NCBI GenBank assembly: GCA_934454525.1
Contig: CAKSFM010000003.1
Coordinates: 1-64,000, forward strand
Source of the DNA: an uncultured Clostridia bacterium
GTDB taxonomy: Bacteria; Bacillota; Clostridia; UMGS1883
DNA: 64,000 nucleotides
Direction of reading: 5' to 3'
Shown piece after piece: positions 29,601-36,961 of this stretch (position 1 is its first letter; each line of letters opens with the position of its first letter). A program made the position numbers and the translations under genes. A model generated the notes under the pieces. It did no database searches. It had not been told where the DNA came from and worked only from the letters and a program-made list of their open reading frames with translations.

Positions 29601-29863
29601 GCAAGATAATGACCCGCGCAAAAATCCTCCTCATATTCAAGCTCCGTACCGCCCGCTGCCGCTTTTTTGCCGTTAATATAGAGCTCCGCCGAATCAATTC
29701 CGCTGCCGCTCAAAGTAATGCGGTCAATTTCTCCGATACTGAATTGATTTTTGTCAATGTTGGAAAAATCTATTGCTGCAGCCGATGCTTTCAGCGTGCA
29801 GTTACCTATGGTTACGATAAATGCCATTGTAAGGCATAGCAGCGCTGACAAAATTCTTTTCAT
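26666..29863 (-). CDS. Surface protein with jelly-roll domain and three C-terminal SLH domains
   Basis: A 1065-residue protein. Signal peptide, then an Ig-like domain (about 30-115), a jelly-roll domain (about 130-350; KWYRVDSYFYGM ... ACIDNIVLEVL), SbsA-type Ig-like repeats, a helical middle region, a Ser/Gly linker, and three SLH domains in the last 190 residues (FSDIKSHWAKNYIELM, FSDINGDEWFCSVVEKA, FADLDEAAEYAKAPI). These anchor it to the wall. I start it at the ATG at 29863 after AAAGGAG. No catalytic motif was recognised, so a binding or display role on the cell surface is likely. Confidence 0.75.
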   Translation of the reverse strand: MKRILSALLCLTMAFIVTIGNCTLKASAAAIDFSNIDKNQFSIGEIDRITLSGSGIDSAELYINGKKAAAGGTELEYEEDFCAGHYLAEAIGYANGLAVVSSEKEFDVVQPGEITEDKKMTITEEDMSGFADNTPPAGSGWSLNTSGDEMGMRALNEYDGKESGDSVIEFYRTDISKPTQNGSIPYLALMVRNPNAINASTKVLHNGFDVYTQNEKTYFIAGGQMNSWQGFSPSDAAFMWMQNGIMTLYDTEIPYTPGKWYRVDSYFYGMTNNIMFTVTDKASGEQTVVNTKGTLRGGGGVFTGICTASYGIKKQATYSDTDEARACIDNIVLEVLNLKEYPSLQAAEAKVGTNKIIYNLTAGIDSIANDDVKLYENGREAAIRSADVSNNVLTVTAEAPIADGAVYSVELKEGLTTNGAENGRMKFAVRAPSDEISVRGAYYSDDASKLSMHLINSGSECELKAVTNVYDESGILNNTVINDVSVPSGESFAHITNIPQGKGAKTFLLKTLADGAVFKTEQIYGSVPNHAAAGSAEGYAVTYKNSEKSVLIKGRLKNSARKLLTVSFVEFANKDKILSNEDISLLTTVAADENGFFEEKIFLPESFKGGKYVVSMADGEEKLSASFIFINDDEAEKVVSIINDRIAVPDEEKMKELIEQQADIVGIESELVEKYGDYAAEYIIAKRNKKAFSDVQALTDAFNEACAIVAVKNGELDSVMIKYASLFEIYNGSVLTISGYDYYKNLSENERNALAAGFEKIDFKNGDFADLFIRLCVYTRISNAENYLVCKNTILDEGNNGVNNIKALIGADMASYDKLSSTRKDSVFTKLYSDKSEISGFSDIAPMFDKCVNYYKNSGGSSSSGKSGGTSSGKISAKPVNPQNPETKKTFSDIKSHWAKNYIELMCEKGIIRGFEDGSFRPENNVSRAEFAAMCANAFKLKAGKEKRFSDINGDEWFCSVVEKAAAAGLFNGDDQNNFRPNDSITRQDAAVVIYNYIGNARLDHNSDVSFADLDEAAEYAKAPIKALAGAELINGTGKQKYQPAGTLTRAQAVVLISNVCDYLQ

Positions 29864-29883
29864 TTTTTCCACTCCTTTAAGCG

Positions 29884-32800
29884 TTAATTTGCATCGCCGA
29901 ACACACCCACTTCGGTTACGGAATTCCATGAACCTGTCGTGGTCTGATTAAAGTTAATTCTTATGTAGCGAGCCTTCTTCCCTCCGATATTATAGTATTC
30001 AAGCGCTTCTGTTTTGCCGCTCGACATACTGTCATATACCTTTGTATAATCCTTATCATCATCAGAGAGTTCAACTGAGAAATACTGCGAGCGCGTGTTG
30101 CCCGACATAAACGACATTGCAATCTTCGAAATGCTCTTAGCCGCACCGAGATCGAGCTTAACCCATTGCTTGCCCTCCGATGACCATCTTGTCGTAAAGT
30201 CTTTATCCGTAAGATTGCCCTTATGGTTCTCCGCCTGAGGGGTTGCGCTTACTTCAACATTTTCAACTTTATATTCCGTCAACTTTGAAAGATCCGGCGT
30301 TGACGGTAAAAGACGAAGCCTGATTGTATATATCGTTTTAAAGTCCGGGTTAAGCGGATTGTGTGCAATAACATATCCCGGATTATACTTATCCTTCGGT
30401 TGAATAACCTCAACAACCGCATTATCAGCCTTTGCTGAAAAAACCGGGAGAATATCAACCGTATCACTGATTTCAACGCTGTAGTCGTTTTCGTTGATGT
30501 TAAACCCGTTTACCGGATTGCCGTCGGCATAAATCATGTCAACCCTCGGGCTGGTGATAAGTTCCCCGGAATCGAGCGACCAGTCGTCAAGCGCCGCGTC
30601 AGGCATTTCAGAGCCGTAATAAGGATCATCTACGGGAACGAAACGTACCTCTATATACTGTTTTCCTGCTGCGTTTAATTTTACTGCAAGTTTTTTATAT
30701 GCACTGTTATCAAACTGAAGTTCGGATGCCTTGGCGGATGTCGGGAGCTGATATGCATCCATCACACTGAATTTTGCTCCGAGAGAACTGGAAACAAGCT
30801 GTGCACATATTTTTTTATTGTCCATAGTAAGAATTGCCGTATACGGATTAACAATCTCAATATCCGCACGTGTATGCATGAACCAGTAGACATCCTCTTT
30901 TCCCTTTATGTCGATTTCATCGCGGATAATTATGCTGTGCCTGTCCTGTGCAAGCATATATCCGCGTTTGGCGCTGTTTGCATACTGATGATAAACCTTC
31001 GACATGTCAATGACAGCAAATGCATTTCTTGCGCCCGACTCAAACCTGAGCAGATCGGCTCTTGCCTCAGTGTCCTGACCGTATGACGCATCGGGAGCAA
31101 TAACAATGCAGTTGTGACCCTCAGGTCTTTTCCTGTACAGTCTTATATTCTCCGTGTTTCCATAATCTTCCGCGCCGAGATCCTCTGCCCATCGGATGCC
31201 GTCCATTTCCAGTATAAACGTTCCAACGTCCATATGCCCGTGCGGAGTTGTAACAAATCCGTCCTTAAACGCAATGGCGGCCGCATTTCTGTTATAACCG
31301 GAGCGGAATGATCCGACATAGTTACCGCGTGTATAATTATCAAGCGGCAAGTCCATATCACCGTTAAAATCAAGATATTCCGGATCAAACCAAATCATGT
31401 CGCATTCGCTCAGATTCGAATCTCCCTTAGAAATTCTCTTTTTAAAATATTCCTTATTATTGTACCAATATCCCATAAATGACAGCCTGCTTGAATTTAA
31501 GTAGGACGATCCGCCCACATCACCGTAATTAAATGAACCGAGAGGGAGTTCTCCGCCGATTAAAAACTCAATTGAATTGCTCAGACCGAGCGCTCTCATC
31601 AGTCCGAAATCTGTGCCGAAGGTTTTCAGTGTTGTGGCAACATGATAGACATAGTACTGCATTTCATAGTCATAATATCCGTAACCTTCTGTCCATGCCC
31701 CGTCCGGATACCAGGTTCTGTTTGTTGTTGCTACGCACGCCGTTGTTCTTCTTATGATATCGGTCATACGCTCGGGATCGCGCTCCAGCACAGCCGCGGC
31801 AAAGCATGTCATTCCCGCAGCCATTACGTCCGCCCTGTTGTTCTGCATTGCCACCTCAACACCGGGCTCCCAGTTATAGAGCGTATTATCCATAACATCA
31901 AGTGCCTCCCGTTCGGCAACAGTATATATCAGGTCACGCTGTTCTTCGGACAGCGCGTCATAAAACCAATCGTAGCACAGGGCGCTGTCCATCAAAAGCT
32001 CTCCGAGATCGATTCTGTGATTAACGTCCCACGGACTTGTCTGAGCAGCGCTTTTTATCTCCGCAAAAGCTCCCTGCGCATATTTTGCATCCCCGGTTAT
32101 AAAGTACGCAAAACCAAGCCTGTACATATTTGCCAGAATGTCACGCGCCGGCTGAAGATACTGTTTCTCACCGTGATTGCCTTCCGGAAGCTTAAGCACT
32201 GTCGGCGTATTCTTTTCAAGATATGCGTCCGCCGCTGCAATATACCTGTCTCCCCATTCCTTGTACCTCGGATAAGTGTTATATTTTCTTTTGATCTCCG
32301 CAACATCATCCGAATTCAGAAGCACTCTCGGGTGCTTGTTGCTGCTGACGCTGCTTTGCAGAGAAAGCATTTTTCCCGTTGACGGCCAGTCATACAGCAG
32401 AAAATCGCTTAAATCCCATAAGTTTGTATAGTAAGGGTCCTTGCTTGTTTCATATAAATTAAATTGGCGGCATTCCTCGGTTACCGGAGCATCTGCAATA
32501 ATTATCAGCTTTCTGTCATCATACTGAACATTCTTGTTCAGTATTTTTTCGCCGAGGAATCTTATCGGAAAATAAACATTGCCGTCAATTGCTTTCGGCT
32601 GCGGCGCTATGCTCAAATCCTTTCCGCCGATATTCATTGCATCGCTGCCGTACTTATATTCAGAATTGTTAATTTTGAATCCCGTTCCGTCGGAAAGCTG
32701 CTCAAACGACACGCCAAGCTCCTGTGCAAGCTCATTTAGCGGGACCATCAATGATCCGCTTTCGTTAATGAGCGGCGCCGCAAGCGTTTTCCTGCTGTTA

Positions 32801-34374
32801 TTTGCAATATATGTTCCGGTTACCGTTGAAATTGCAAATTTCCCCTTCATATTTTCCATTACTTTATTGGGGTTAGTAACAGGAATCGGCCATGTTGAAT
32901 ATTCGCTGAAATCAACATTTTCACTATCTTCGCCCGATGGCACGTTTTCGTTTTGTTTTTTCTCGTCCTTATCTTCTGCGGATGCGCTGCCGCCTTCATC
33001 CTTGCTTTCATTGTCATATTTCCCGGCTTCAACGTCCTTTTTATATTCCAAAAAGTTTTCAATAGGTTTGCGGGCTTCATATATAAAATAGTTATCCCAT
33101 TCAATTGTGCCTGTTCCCGCAGCCGGATAATAAACACGCGTTCCTCCGAAATTATACGGAACTGTACCGGCTTTCCCGTTAATGGCTTTTTCAATGCTGA
33201 GATTTTCTTTAACCAAAGCATTGTCAATATACAGGTCATATGTAAGTGTAACATAGTTTATTGCTGCGGCCACGCTTATGTATTTATCCTTTGGTACCGC
33301 ACGCACAAATATCTGACCGTTTTGCGCATACAGATTGCCGCCTATCACCGAAAACGGCACAAAGCTGTTACGCAGCTCATCATAAACAGTCATCCACTCC
33401 TGATATGTATAGTCCGGGCATCGTATGTCCTTGCTTATAACCACATGTTTAAGATTCACCCAGAACGTTCCGGCTCTGAATTCAACAAGTGAATCTCCGG
33501 ACGCGCCGTCGCGTGTGTATCTGAAATATTTATTGCCGGTTCTTTTATCAACGGGCCATTCCATGGTGTGATTTCCTGCGCCGAACTGCAATCCCCCCGC
33601 AGTATATTCCTCTCCCGGTTCATCAAAAGTTTTGGCAAGTATAATAGCGTGACCGCATTCTTCATCGGTGACGGGCGCTTTATTATCATTTTTCTTGGCG
33701 CTCGTGAAATCGGTCTTTTCGGGATTATACTCTTCGGACGGATAATTGTTCCTGCCGATTTTCTTTCCGCTGTAGGCATACACGCTGTCAATCAGCACCT
33801 CTGCATCGCTTTCTTCAATTCCTTCAAAGGTCATATCCATAGCTTTAACGCTCGTCGGCATTTTCGAGATATATTCGTCTGACAGTACCTCATCATCGTT
33901 TACATATATGTTGAAAATACCGTTGATACTTTCCATAGTCACTCTTGTGAAGCCGTTCGGCTGCAATCCGCAAATTTTGTAACCGTTCGCTGCAAGAATT
34001 TTTTTATCTTTCAGTATAAAAGCCGTTGCTTTCTTCCCTGCACTGTTCGTCAGCACTATGTTTCCGTTTGCATTTCCGTTAACACGAATCGCAAACTCAA
34101 TGCAGAAATTGCCGCTGAGCTTCTCCGAAAAAGAATATAACGCCTGAGCCTCGCCGCCGTAAGTTGACATAGAAACACTTTTTGTTCCGTCACCGTTATC
34201 CACAACATGAATATCCGTTCCGTTATGCGTTCCGGAAGCAGGCGCCGCATTTGTCACGTCTGATTCATAGCTTTGCGCCAAGACAAAATTATTGTCATTG
34301 GCAGCCTTCACCGTTGCAAACGGCATTATCATCGACATTACAAGTGCAAATGCAAGAATTTTACCTTTACCCAT
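29884..34374 (-). CDS. Large secreted heparinase II/III-type lyase with F5/8 binding domain
   Basis: A 1496-residue protein. Signal peptide (1-25), two jelly-roll-like regions (about 30-205 and 240-435), an acidic linker (450-490), a copper-amine-oxidase-N-like domain (about 515-628), an alpha/alpha toroid (about 680-980), a heparinase II/III sandwich with TPHGHMD (His1045, His1047) and EGHN (His1087), and a C-terminal F5/8 type C (CBM32-like) domain (about 1365-1496). The ATG at 34374 follows GGAGGG by 7 bp. It probably cleaves an acidic polysaccharide at the cell surface. It differs in architecture from the second lyase of the operon, so the two may attack different linkages. Confidence 0.82.
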   Translation of the reverse strand: MGKGKILAFALVMSMIMPFATVKAANDNNFVLAQSYESDVTNAAPASGTHNGTDIHVVDNGDGTKSVSMSTYGGEAQALYSFSEKLSGNFCIEFAIRVNGNANGNIVLTNSAGKKATAFILKDKKILAANGYKICGLQPNGFTRVTMESINGIFNIYVNDDEVLSDEYISKMPTSVKAMDMTFEGIEESDAEVLIDSVYAYSGKKIGRNNYPSEEYNPEKTDFTSAKKNDNKAPVTDEECGHAIILAKTFDEPGEEYTAGGLQFGAGNHTMEWPVDKRTGNKYFRYTRDGASGDSLVEFRAGTFWVNLKHVVISKDIRCPDYTYQEWMTVYDELRNSFVPFSVIGGNLYAQNGQIFVRAVPKDKYISVAAAINYVTLTYDLYIDNALVKENLSIEKAINGKAGTVPYNFGGTRVYYPAAGTGTIEWDNYFIYEARKPIENFLEYKKDVEAGKYDNESKDEGGSASAEDKDEKKQNENVPSGEDSENVDFSEYSTWPIPVTNPNKVMENMKGKFAISTVTGTYIANNSRKTLAAPLINESGSLMVPLNELAQELGVSFEQLSDGTGFKINNSEYKYGSDAMNIGGKDLSIAPQPKAIDGNVYFPIRFLGEKILNKNVQYDDRKLIIIADAPVTEECRQFNLYETSKDPYYTNLWDLSDFLLYDWPSTGKMLSLQSSVSSNKHPRVLLNSDDVAEIKRKYNTYPRYKEWGDRYIAAADAYLEKNTPTVLKLPEGNHGEKQYLQPARDILANMYRLGFAYFITGDAKYAQGAFAEIKSAAQTSPWDVNHRIDLGELLMDSALCYDWFYDALSEEQRDLIYTVAEREALDVMDNTLYNWEPGVEVAMQNNRADVMAAGMTCFAAAVLERDPERMTDIIRRTTACVATTNRTWYPDGAWTEGYGYYDYEMQYYVYHVATTLKTFGTDFGLMRALGLSNSIEFLIGGELPLGSFNYGDVGGSSYLNSSRLSFMGYWYNNKEYFKKRISKGDSNLSECDMIWFDPEYLDFNGDMDLPLDNYTRGNYVGSFRSGYNRNAAAIAFKDGFVTTPHGHMDVGTFILEMDGIRWAEDLGAEDYGNTENIRLYRKRPEGHNCIVIAPDASYGQDTEARADLLRFESGARNAFAVIDMSKVYHQYANSAKRGYMLAQDRHSIIIRDEIDIKGKEDVYWFMHTRADIEIVNPYTAILTMDNKKICAQLVSSSLGAKFSVMDAYQLPTSAKASELQFDNSAYKKLAVKLNAAGKQYIEVRFVPVDDPYYGSEMPDAALDDWSLDSGELITSPRVDMIYADGNPVNGFNINENDYSVEISDTVDILPVFSAKADNAVVEVIQPKDKYNPGYVIAHNPLNPDFKTIYTIRLRLLPSTPDLSKLTEYKVENVEVSATPQAENHKGNLTDKDFTTRWSSEGKQWVKLDLGAAKSISKIAMSFMSGNTRSQYFSVELSDDDKDYTKVYDSMSSGKTEALEYYNIGGKKARYIRINFNQTTTGSWNSVTEVGVFGDAN

Positions 34375-34417
34375 ATAAAAACCCTCCTGGTACAACATAT
34401 TTGCGGATAGAACATAC

Positions 34418-34429
34418 CATCCATGGATG
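34418..34429. other. 12-bp perfect palindrome in operon leader gap
   Basis: CATCCATGGATG lies in the 102-bp gap between the GH88 gene and the large lyase gene. A palindrome of this size could be a regulator site or simply chance. No promoter hexamers with good spacing were found beside it. Confidence 0.3.
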
Positions 34430-34476
34430 CCCGACTCCGCCTTATTGTCAAGCTTACTATAAAAGTAGTAAATTGC

Positions 34477-35637
34477 TTATATCCAAAAGTCCGTAAATTT
34501 GTCTCCGTACAGCTTTCTCATAACCAGCTCCGTAAAGAAATAATCTCCCCACAGGCACCCTTTGTTATCACTGCCGCACTGAGCGCCTGTAACGATATTA
34601 TCGTATTGCTCAGGCGCCAGATATTTTTCTACAATAGTTTCCAACACTCTGTCGGCAATTTCGTATGTCTTAACCGCTCCGCTGAATTGAAGATCTCCGT
34701 TGGGATCAATTTCAGGATGATTTTTGTTCAAAAGCTGAAGTTTCTTTACTGCGCACGCAAAAATCAATGCCGCCGACGTATCCTTTATAACGTTTTTCCC
34801 GTGAAGCATTAAATCCCAGTTCGGAATTCCGTCCTCGGGAAGCAGAATGGACAGTCTGTTCAGAATACCGGTTATCACCGGAACATATTGCTCTCCGTTG
34901 AGAGTACAGTCCAGCGCATTAACAAAACCGTAGAGCGCCCACATCTGACCGCGCGCCCATGTAGATCCGCATGCATAACCGCAGTAATTCCTCTCACCGA
35001 GAGGCTTTCCCGTTGCATAATCATATGAAAACGCATGTCTGAATGTATAGTCATCTCTCATAAAATCATTTATTGTAGTCTGTATATGCGATGTGTAAAT
35101 CTTTTCATAATACATATGACCCGTTTCTTTGCCCGCCCACATGATAAGGGCAAGATTCATCATATCGTCTATAATAGTCATCGGCCTTTTTTCTCTGACG
35201 CGACAAAAAGCCTGTATAATGCCGGATTCATAATGATGACGCTTCGAAAGCTCATCTGCCGCCTTTAATGCCAGATTCCGGGCATTTTCATTTCCCGTTG
35301 CTTTATAGTAAGCCACCGCATATAAGGAATACAGAAAACCGGTATCATGTGAAATCTCATCAAGATGAGAATATATGTAATCAGTATATGACTGCATCTT
35401 GCTTTCCAAAAACTCTGCGTATTTTTCATCTTTACAATGCACATATAAATGTGTGACTATTCCCGTAAAGAACGAGCGCACCCATTCGTACGGGGTTTCA
35501 CTCAGCTTCAGCACCCTATATTTCCCGTTTTCCTCAAATGTATTTAAAACAGAATCGCTGTCTGCCGAAATCCTTTCCATGAGCCTGTCAGCCTTCGGCT
35601 TTATTTTCTTTAACAGTATTTCTTCGTAATTTACCAT
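34477..35637 (-). CDS. GH88 unsaturated glucuronyl/uronyl hydrolase
   Basis: A 386-residue cytoplasmic protein, the normal length of the family. The alpha/alpha-barrel shows HDTGF (Asp98) and IIDDMMNL (Asp157, the predicted catalytic acid), plus ACGSTWARGQMWALYG. GH88 enzymes hydrate and remove the 4,5-unsaturated uronic acid left by polysaccharide lyases. That explains its place as first gene of the operon with two lyases. The start is ATG after GGAGGAAACGGGAC. GH105 is related but less likely, given the HDTGF and DDMMN motifs. Confidence 0.88.
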   Translation of the reverse strand: MVNYEEILLKKIKPKADRLMERISADSDSVLNTFEENGKYRVLKLSETPYEWVRSFFTGIVTHLYVHCKDEKYAEFLESKMQSYTDYIYSHLDEISHDTGFLYSLYAVAYYKATGNENARNLALKAADELSKRHHYESGIIQAFCRVREKRPMTIIDDMMNLALIMWAGKETGHMYYEKIYTSHIQTTINDFMRDDYTFRHAFSYDYATGKPLGERNYCGYACGSTWARGQMWALYGFVNALDCTLNGEQYVPVITGILNRLSILLPEDGIPNWDLMLHGKNVIKDTSAALIFACAVKKLQLLNKNHPEIDPNGDLQFSGAVKTYEIADRVLETIVEKYLAPEQYDNIVTGAQCGSDNKGCLWGDYFFTELVMRKLYGDKFTDFWI

Positions 35638-35651
35638 GTCCCGTTTCCTCC

Positions 35652-35667
35652 ATATTAACGTTAATGT
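35652..35667. promoter_or_regulatory. LacI-type operator O1, before the ribosome site
   Basis: ATATTAACGTTAATGT is a near-perfect palindrome with the central CG typical of LacI-family operators. Its centre is 35659.5, about 61 bp downstream of the predicted transcription start and next to the GH88 ribosome site. Confidence 0.7.
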
Positions 35668-35704
35668 TAGGCTATTATCTTTATTTCGCGCGTTTTTTTA
35701 ATAA

Positions 35705-35720
35705 ATATTAACCTTAATCT
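35705..35720. promoter_or_regulatory. LacI-type operator O3, at the transcription start
   Basis: ATATTAACCTTAATCT is a degenerate copy of the operator, with centre CC instead of CG. Its centre is 35712.5. It begins right after the predicted -10 box, so a bound repressor would block initiation. Confidence 0.55.
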
Positions 35721-35726
35721 ACCCGA

Positions 35727-35755
35727 ATCATATCATTCTTTGTGCATATTGTCAA
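35727..35755 (-). promoter_or_regulatory. SigmaA-type promoter of the carbohydrate operon
   Basis: On the minus strand: TTGACA (35750-35755), 17-bp spacer, TATGAT (35727-35732). Predicted start near 35720. This is the only strong promoter I see for the seventeen-gene operon. It is framed by three LacI-type operators. Confidence 0.8.
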
Positions 35756-35788
35756 TAGTTTTTTATTAATTTGTTATTATTGCTTTAA

Positions 35789-35804
35789 ATATTAACGTTA
35801 ATAT
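35789..35804. promoter_or_regulatory. LacI-type operator O2, upstream of the -35 box
   Basis: ATATTAACGTTAATAT is a perfect 16-bp palindrome, centre 35796.5, about 76 bp upstream of the predicted start. The distances to the other two operators are 84 and 137 bp, close to whole helical turns. Confidence 0.75.
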
Positions 35805-35819
35805 GCGAGAGAATAATAT

Positions 35820-35862
35820 GACGGCAGCCCTGATTGCGTTTTTATCGCAACAGTCTACCGTC
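35820..35862 (-). terminator. Stem-loop overlapping the lacI-type stop codon
   Basis: GACGG/CCGTC form an outer stem (35820-35824 with 35858-35862) and TTGCG/CGCAA an inner stem (35834-35838 with 35846-35850). The structure covers the TAG of the regulator gene. There is no clear T-run, so termination is only suspected. If it works, it separates the regulator from the operon promoter. Confidence 0.35.
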
Positions 35863-36850
35863 GAGCAGAAGTGCTTTCTCTTTTTACAAGCTTCACGGGG
35901 ATAATTCTATTTTCCGATTCTTTTCCGTTGATTTTGTCAAGAAGGAGTTCGACCGATGCAACAGACTCTTTCTCTCCCGTTTCCTCCACTGTCGTCAGCA
36001 GCGGATATGTAAGAATCCGTTGCTGCACATTGCCGAAACCAATTACCGAAACATCCTCCGGAACAGCCAAACCTCTCTTTTTCAGAAGATATATTACTTG
36101 GAGCGCCATAATATCATCCGAACAAATAACTGCCGAAAACCCCGCTATGCGGTTTAGAATCTCATCAATTTCCTCAGCCTGCCGCCGCGGGTCATCCGAA
36201 ACATATTTTATCATAGAATCGTCTATGATTCTGTTGCCGTACATGAATGCGCTTTTTATACCATCGCACATATTTGCCATCGCATAACTGTTCTCATTCG
36301 TTCCGATAACAAGAATCTTATCGTGACCGTTCATAATCAGGTGTTCCGCCGCAAGGAAACCTCCGCGAATATAATCTATTTCAACCGAGGAATCAGCTCC
36401 TGTTTCTCCTCCGACAAATACAAGCGGAATCTCTGCATTTCTTAAAAGCTTAAGGTTATCCTCCGAAGGCTTCTTTGAACGCACCAGTACCCCATCCGTT
36501 CTTCTGGAGAGAGCTGACAGTATGGCTTTTTTTTCATTTTCCTCTCTTCCGTTCGTTCTGAAAAGAATAATGCTGTAACCGACAGCCTCCGCACATGCGG
36601 TAGCTTCGTCAACAAATCGCGCATTCTCCGGAGAAGCCAAATTGTCTACAAGCAGCGCAATCAGCCTGCTTTCCCCGGAGCGAAGCAAGCTTGCCGATGC
36701 ATTGACAACATAGCCCATTTCTTCGGCGCATTCCTTTATTTTTTTCTTTGTTTCCGGAATCACATCATTCTTATCCTTGAGAGCGCGTGACACGGTGTTT
36801 ACGGAATATCCGCTTTTAACCGCAATATCCTTAAGTGTAATTGTTGCCGT
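35855..36850 (-). CDS. LacI-family transcriptional regulator with non-canonical (ACG?) start
   Basis: A LacI/GalR-type repressor: N-terminal helix-turn-helix (LKDIAVKSGYSVNTVSRAL), hinge, and a periplasmic-binding-like sensor domain with DGVLVRSK and EDVSVIGFGN. The reading frame runs into the helix-turn-helix from an in-frame TGA without any ATG, GTG or TTG. Where the family has MATI, the codons read ACG GCA ACA ATT, with AAAGGGGCGG about 6 bp before the ACG at 36850. From there the protein is 331 residues, the normal length. The first standard start (GTG, inside NTVSRAL) would destroy the DNA-binding motif. It is likely the repressor of the operon just downstream. Confidence 0.85.
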   Translation of the reverse strand, partial: TATITLKDIAVKSGYSVNTVSRALKDKNDVIPETKKKIKECAEEMGYVVNASASLLRSGESRLIALLVDNLASPENARFVDEATACAEAVGYSIILFRTNGREENEKKAILSALSRRTDGVLVRSKKPSEDNLKLLRNAEIPLVFVGGETGADSSVEIDYIRGGFLAAEHLIMNGHDKILVIGTNENSYAMANMCDGIKSAFMYGNRIIDDSMIKYVSDDPRRQAEEIDEILNRIAGFSAVICSDDIMALQVIYLLKKRGLAVPEDVSVIGFGNVQQRILTYPLLTTVEETGEKESVASVELLLDKINGKESENRIIPVKLVKRESTSARR

Positions 36851-36911
36851 TATTATCCGCCCCTTTCAATAACCGATTTTCCGCATCCGGAAATAAAGCT
36901 CCGATATTTTT

Positions 36912-36940
36912 ATTATATTGCATAATAATGCCAATGTCAA
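36912..36940 (-). promoter_or_regulatory. Consensus sigmaA promoter of the LacI-type regulator
   Basis: Minus strand: TTGACA (36935-36940), 17-bp spacer, TATAAT (36912-36917), both perfect. Predicted start near 36905, giving a leader of about 55 nt. An intact promoter argues that the regulator is expressed despite its odd start codon. Confidence 0.8.
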
Positions 36941-36961
36941 TGTTTTATCAGGAAAATATCA

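Noticed and set aside
31642..32382. Long plus-strand open frame antisense to the large lyase
   Set aside because: Lies wholly inside a well-supported gene on the other strand; composition mirrors that gene.
34375..34476. Internal promoter before the large lyase (TTGACA on the minus strand)
   Set aside because: No -10 box at 16-18 bp from the hexamer.
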